A program made the translations under genes and the position numbers. Of a stretch of 64,000 nucleotides of DNA, positions 62,988 through 64,000 are shown in pieces; the first letter of the stretch is position 1; each line of letters begins with the position of its first letter. The DNA comes from Bacteroidota bacterium (lineage in GTDB: Bacteria > Bacteroidota > Bacteroidia > Bacteroidales > DTGW01), in assembly GCA_029550865.1 (NCBI GenBank), contig JAKPGM010000034.1:1-64000 (forward strand), read 5' to 3'. The notes beneath the pieces were generated by a model. That model saw only the letters and a program-made list of their open reading frames with translations. It was not told the origin of the DNA and did no database searches.

Positions 62988-64000
62988 TTACATTCTTTCC
63001 GGCATTTCAATACCCAAAAGATTCATAGCGTGTTTTAGAATTCCGGCCGTAACTGCTGCAAGGGAAAGACGAAATTGTCGCCGCTCTTCGTCGGGCACTT
63101 TCAAGATAGAAAGCTCATGATAAAACTGATTAAAGGCCTTAGACAATTCGTAACAATAATTGGCAATAACTGCAGGACTGAGCTCTTCTACTGCCTGAGC
63201 CATCGTATTTCTAAATTCATAGATCAACTGAATAAGTTCTTTTTCTTTCTCATCGAGAGAATCAATTTTTTCGATGTTCACAGGACGTATCGTAAGGTTC
63301 ATCTCATTGGCTTTTCGCAATACCGAATGAATCCGAGCATGACTATATTGTATGAAGGGACCTGTATTGCCATTAAAATCGATTGATTCCTTAGGGTCGA
63401 ATACCATGTTTTTTTTAGGGTCAACCCTTAAAATAAAATACTTTAGAGCTCCCATCCCTACTATCCGGATGATTTCATTCTTTTCTTCTTCAGAAAGCCC
63501 GTCGAGTTTACCCTGCTGTTCGGATATCTGGCGTGCTGTGGTAATCATATCGGCTATCAAATCATCGGCGTCGACCACGGTACCTTCCCTCGATTTCATT
63601 TTACCTTCGGGCAGTTCCACCATACCATAAGAAAGGTGAACTATTCTATCGGCCCAGGCAAAACCCATTTTCTTTAGGACGGCTATCAGCGCCTGAAAAT
63701 GATAATTTTGCTCGTTACCTACTACATATATATGCTCATCGATAGGATACTCAGTAAAGCGTTGATGGGCTGTTCCAATATCCTGCGTCATATAAACCGA
63801 GGTTCCATCGGCTCTCAGTAACACTTTATGGTCGAGACCAAAATCGGTTAAATCGGCCCACACCGAACCATCTTCTTTCTGATACAGGATACCCTTTTCC
63901 AGCGCCTCCAGAACAAGCTTTTTGCCAAGCATATAGGTCTCGGACTCATAATAGATTCGATCGAACTCAATACCCAATTTTTGATAGGTTTCGTCAAATC
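62988..64000 (-). CDS. argS: Arginyl-tRNA synthetase, C-terminal part (continues beyond the window)
   Basis: The last 337 or so residues of a class I synthetase. The frame stays open to the window edge (FDETYQKLGIEFDRIYYESE), so the gene starts outside; the TTG at 63977 is internal. Visible are VGNEQNYHFQALIAVLKKMG, the KMSKS-region variant GKMKSREGTVVDADDLI, NGNTGPFIQYSHARIHSVLR and the DALR anticodon-binding domain (~240-337) with NYCYELSKAFNQFYHE. The HIGH motif lies upstream, beyond the edge. Confidence 0.95.
   Translation of the reverse strand, partial: FDETYQKLGIEFDRIYYESETYMLGKKLVLEALEKGILYQKEDGSVWADLTDFGLDHKVLLRADGTSVYMTQDIGTAHQRFTEYPIDEHIYVVGNEQNYHFQALIAVLKKMGFAWADRIVHLSYGMVELPEGKMKSREGTVVDADDLIADMITTARQISEQQGKLDGLSEEEKNEIIRIVGMGALKYFILRVDPKKNMVFDPKESIDFNGNTGPFIQYSHARIHSVLRKANEMNLTIRPVNIEKIDSLDEKEKELIQLIYEFRNTMAQAVEELSPAVIANYCYELSKAFNQFYHELSILKVPDEERRQFRLSLAAVTAGILKHAMNLLGIEMPERM

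Overview
The window is a chromosomal segment of a Bacteroidota bacterium, most likely an anaerobic or facultatively anaerobic member of the Bacteroidales or a close order. The signs are a SusD-type outer-membrane gene tail with its lipoproteins, two proteins ending in type IX secretion sorting domains, lipoproteins with acidic residues after the lipobox Cys, a short primary sigma factor, an 11-subunit complex I without NuoEFG, and promoters of the Bacteroidota type (TAnnTTTG, often with TTG or TTTG about 19-20 bases upstream). No rRNA, prophage, transposase or CRISPR is visible. Nearly everything reads as vertically inherited core genome with islands of extragenic repeats.

Layout. 1-1.6 kb: tail of a SusCD-type uptake locus with two lipoproteins. 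1.9-8.2 kb: DUF3822 gene and rsmD, tRNA-Asp, then an aromatic amino acid operon (pheA, DAHP synthase/chorismate mutase fusion, aroB, aroD, aroC) preceded by a very clear Phe/Tyr-rich leader peptide and attenuator. 8.4-12.1 kb: a nucleotide-cyclase-like/HD protein, a small ABM protein, an iron-type alcohol dehydrogenase and a membrane zinc protease. 12.4-13.1 kb: a secreted BP74-like protein. 13.2-13.7 kb: an array of 107-bp repeats. 13.8-16.5 kb: thrC, thrH and a NUDIX hydrolase. 16.5-18.5 kb (minus): a lipoprotein and a CapA-like protein. 18.8-21.2 kb: gap and der. 21.5-24.9 kb (minus): alcohol dehydrogenase, nrfH, nrfA. 25.0-34.8 kb: nuoABCDHIJKLMN. 34.9-42.5 kb: rpoD, a degenerate hybrid sensor kinase, a ferritin-like protein, rmuC, a HAD phosphatase, dnaB and a small GDCCVxC protein. 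42.6-50.8 kb: carbohydrate-related genes (SGNH esterase with T9SS tail, galT, PAP2 phosphatase, GPH symporter, GH11 xylanase lipoprotein, FGE-like lipoprotein). 50.9-55.2 kb (minus): a four-gene set of unrecognised secreted and outer-membrane proteins. 55.3-57.2 kb (minus): glycosyltransferase and an OmpH-like protein. 57.7-61.5 kb: cobalamin adenosyltransferase, DUF2795 protein, FeoAB fusion and a 57-residue FeoB-associated protein. 61.5-64 kb (minus): RRM protein, argF and the 3' part of argS.

Physiology suggested: carbohydrate and peptide scavenging at the outer membrane, respiratory nitrite ammonification through NrfHA, proton- or sodium-pumping complex I fed by something other than NADH through NuoEFG, ferrous iron uptake, B12 use, and threonine synthesis through ThrH.

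Most noteworthy observations: the textbook attenuator before pheA; two short families of dispersed intergenic repeats with three copies each, one copy sitting inside nrfH-nrfA; a cyclase-like protein fused to a PDE-like HD domain in which the first metal-binding Asp is Asn; and the unrecognised envelope cluster at 50.9-55.2 kb, the best candidate here for an undescribed system.
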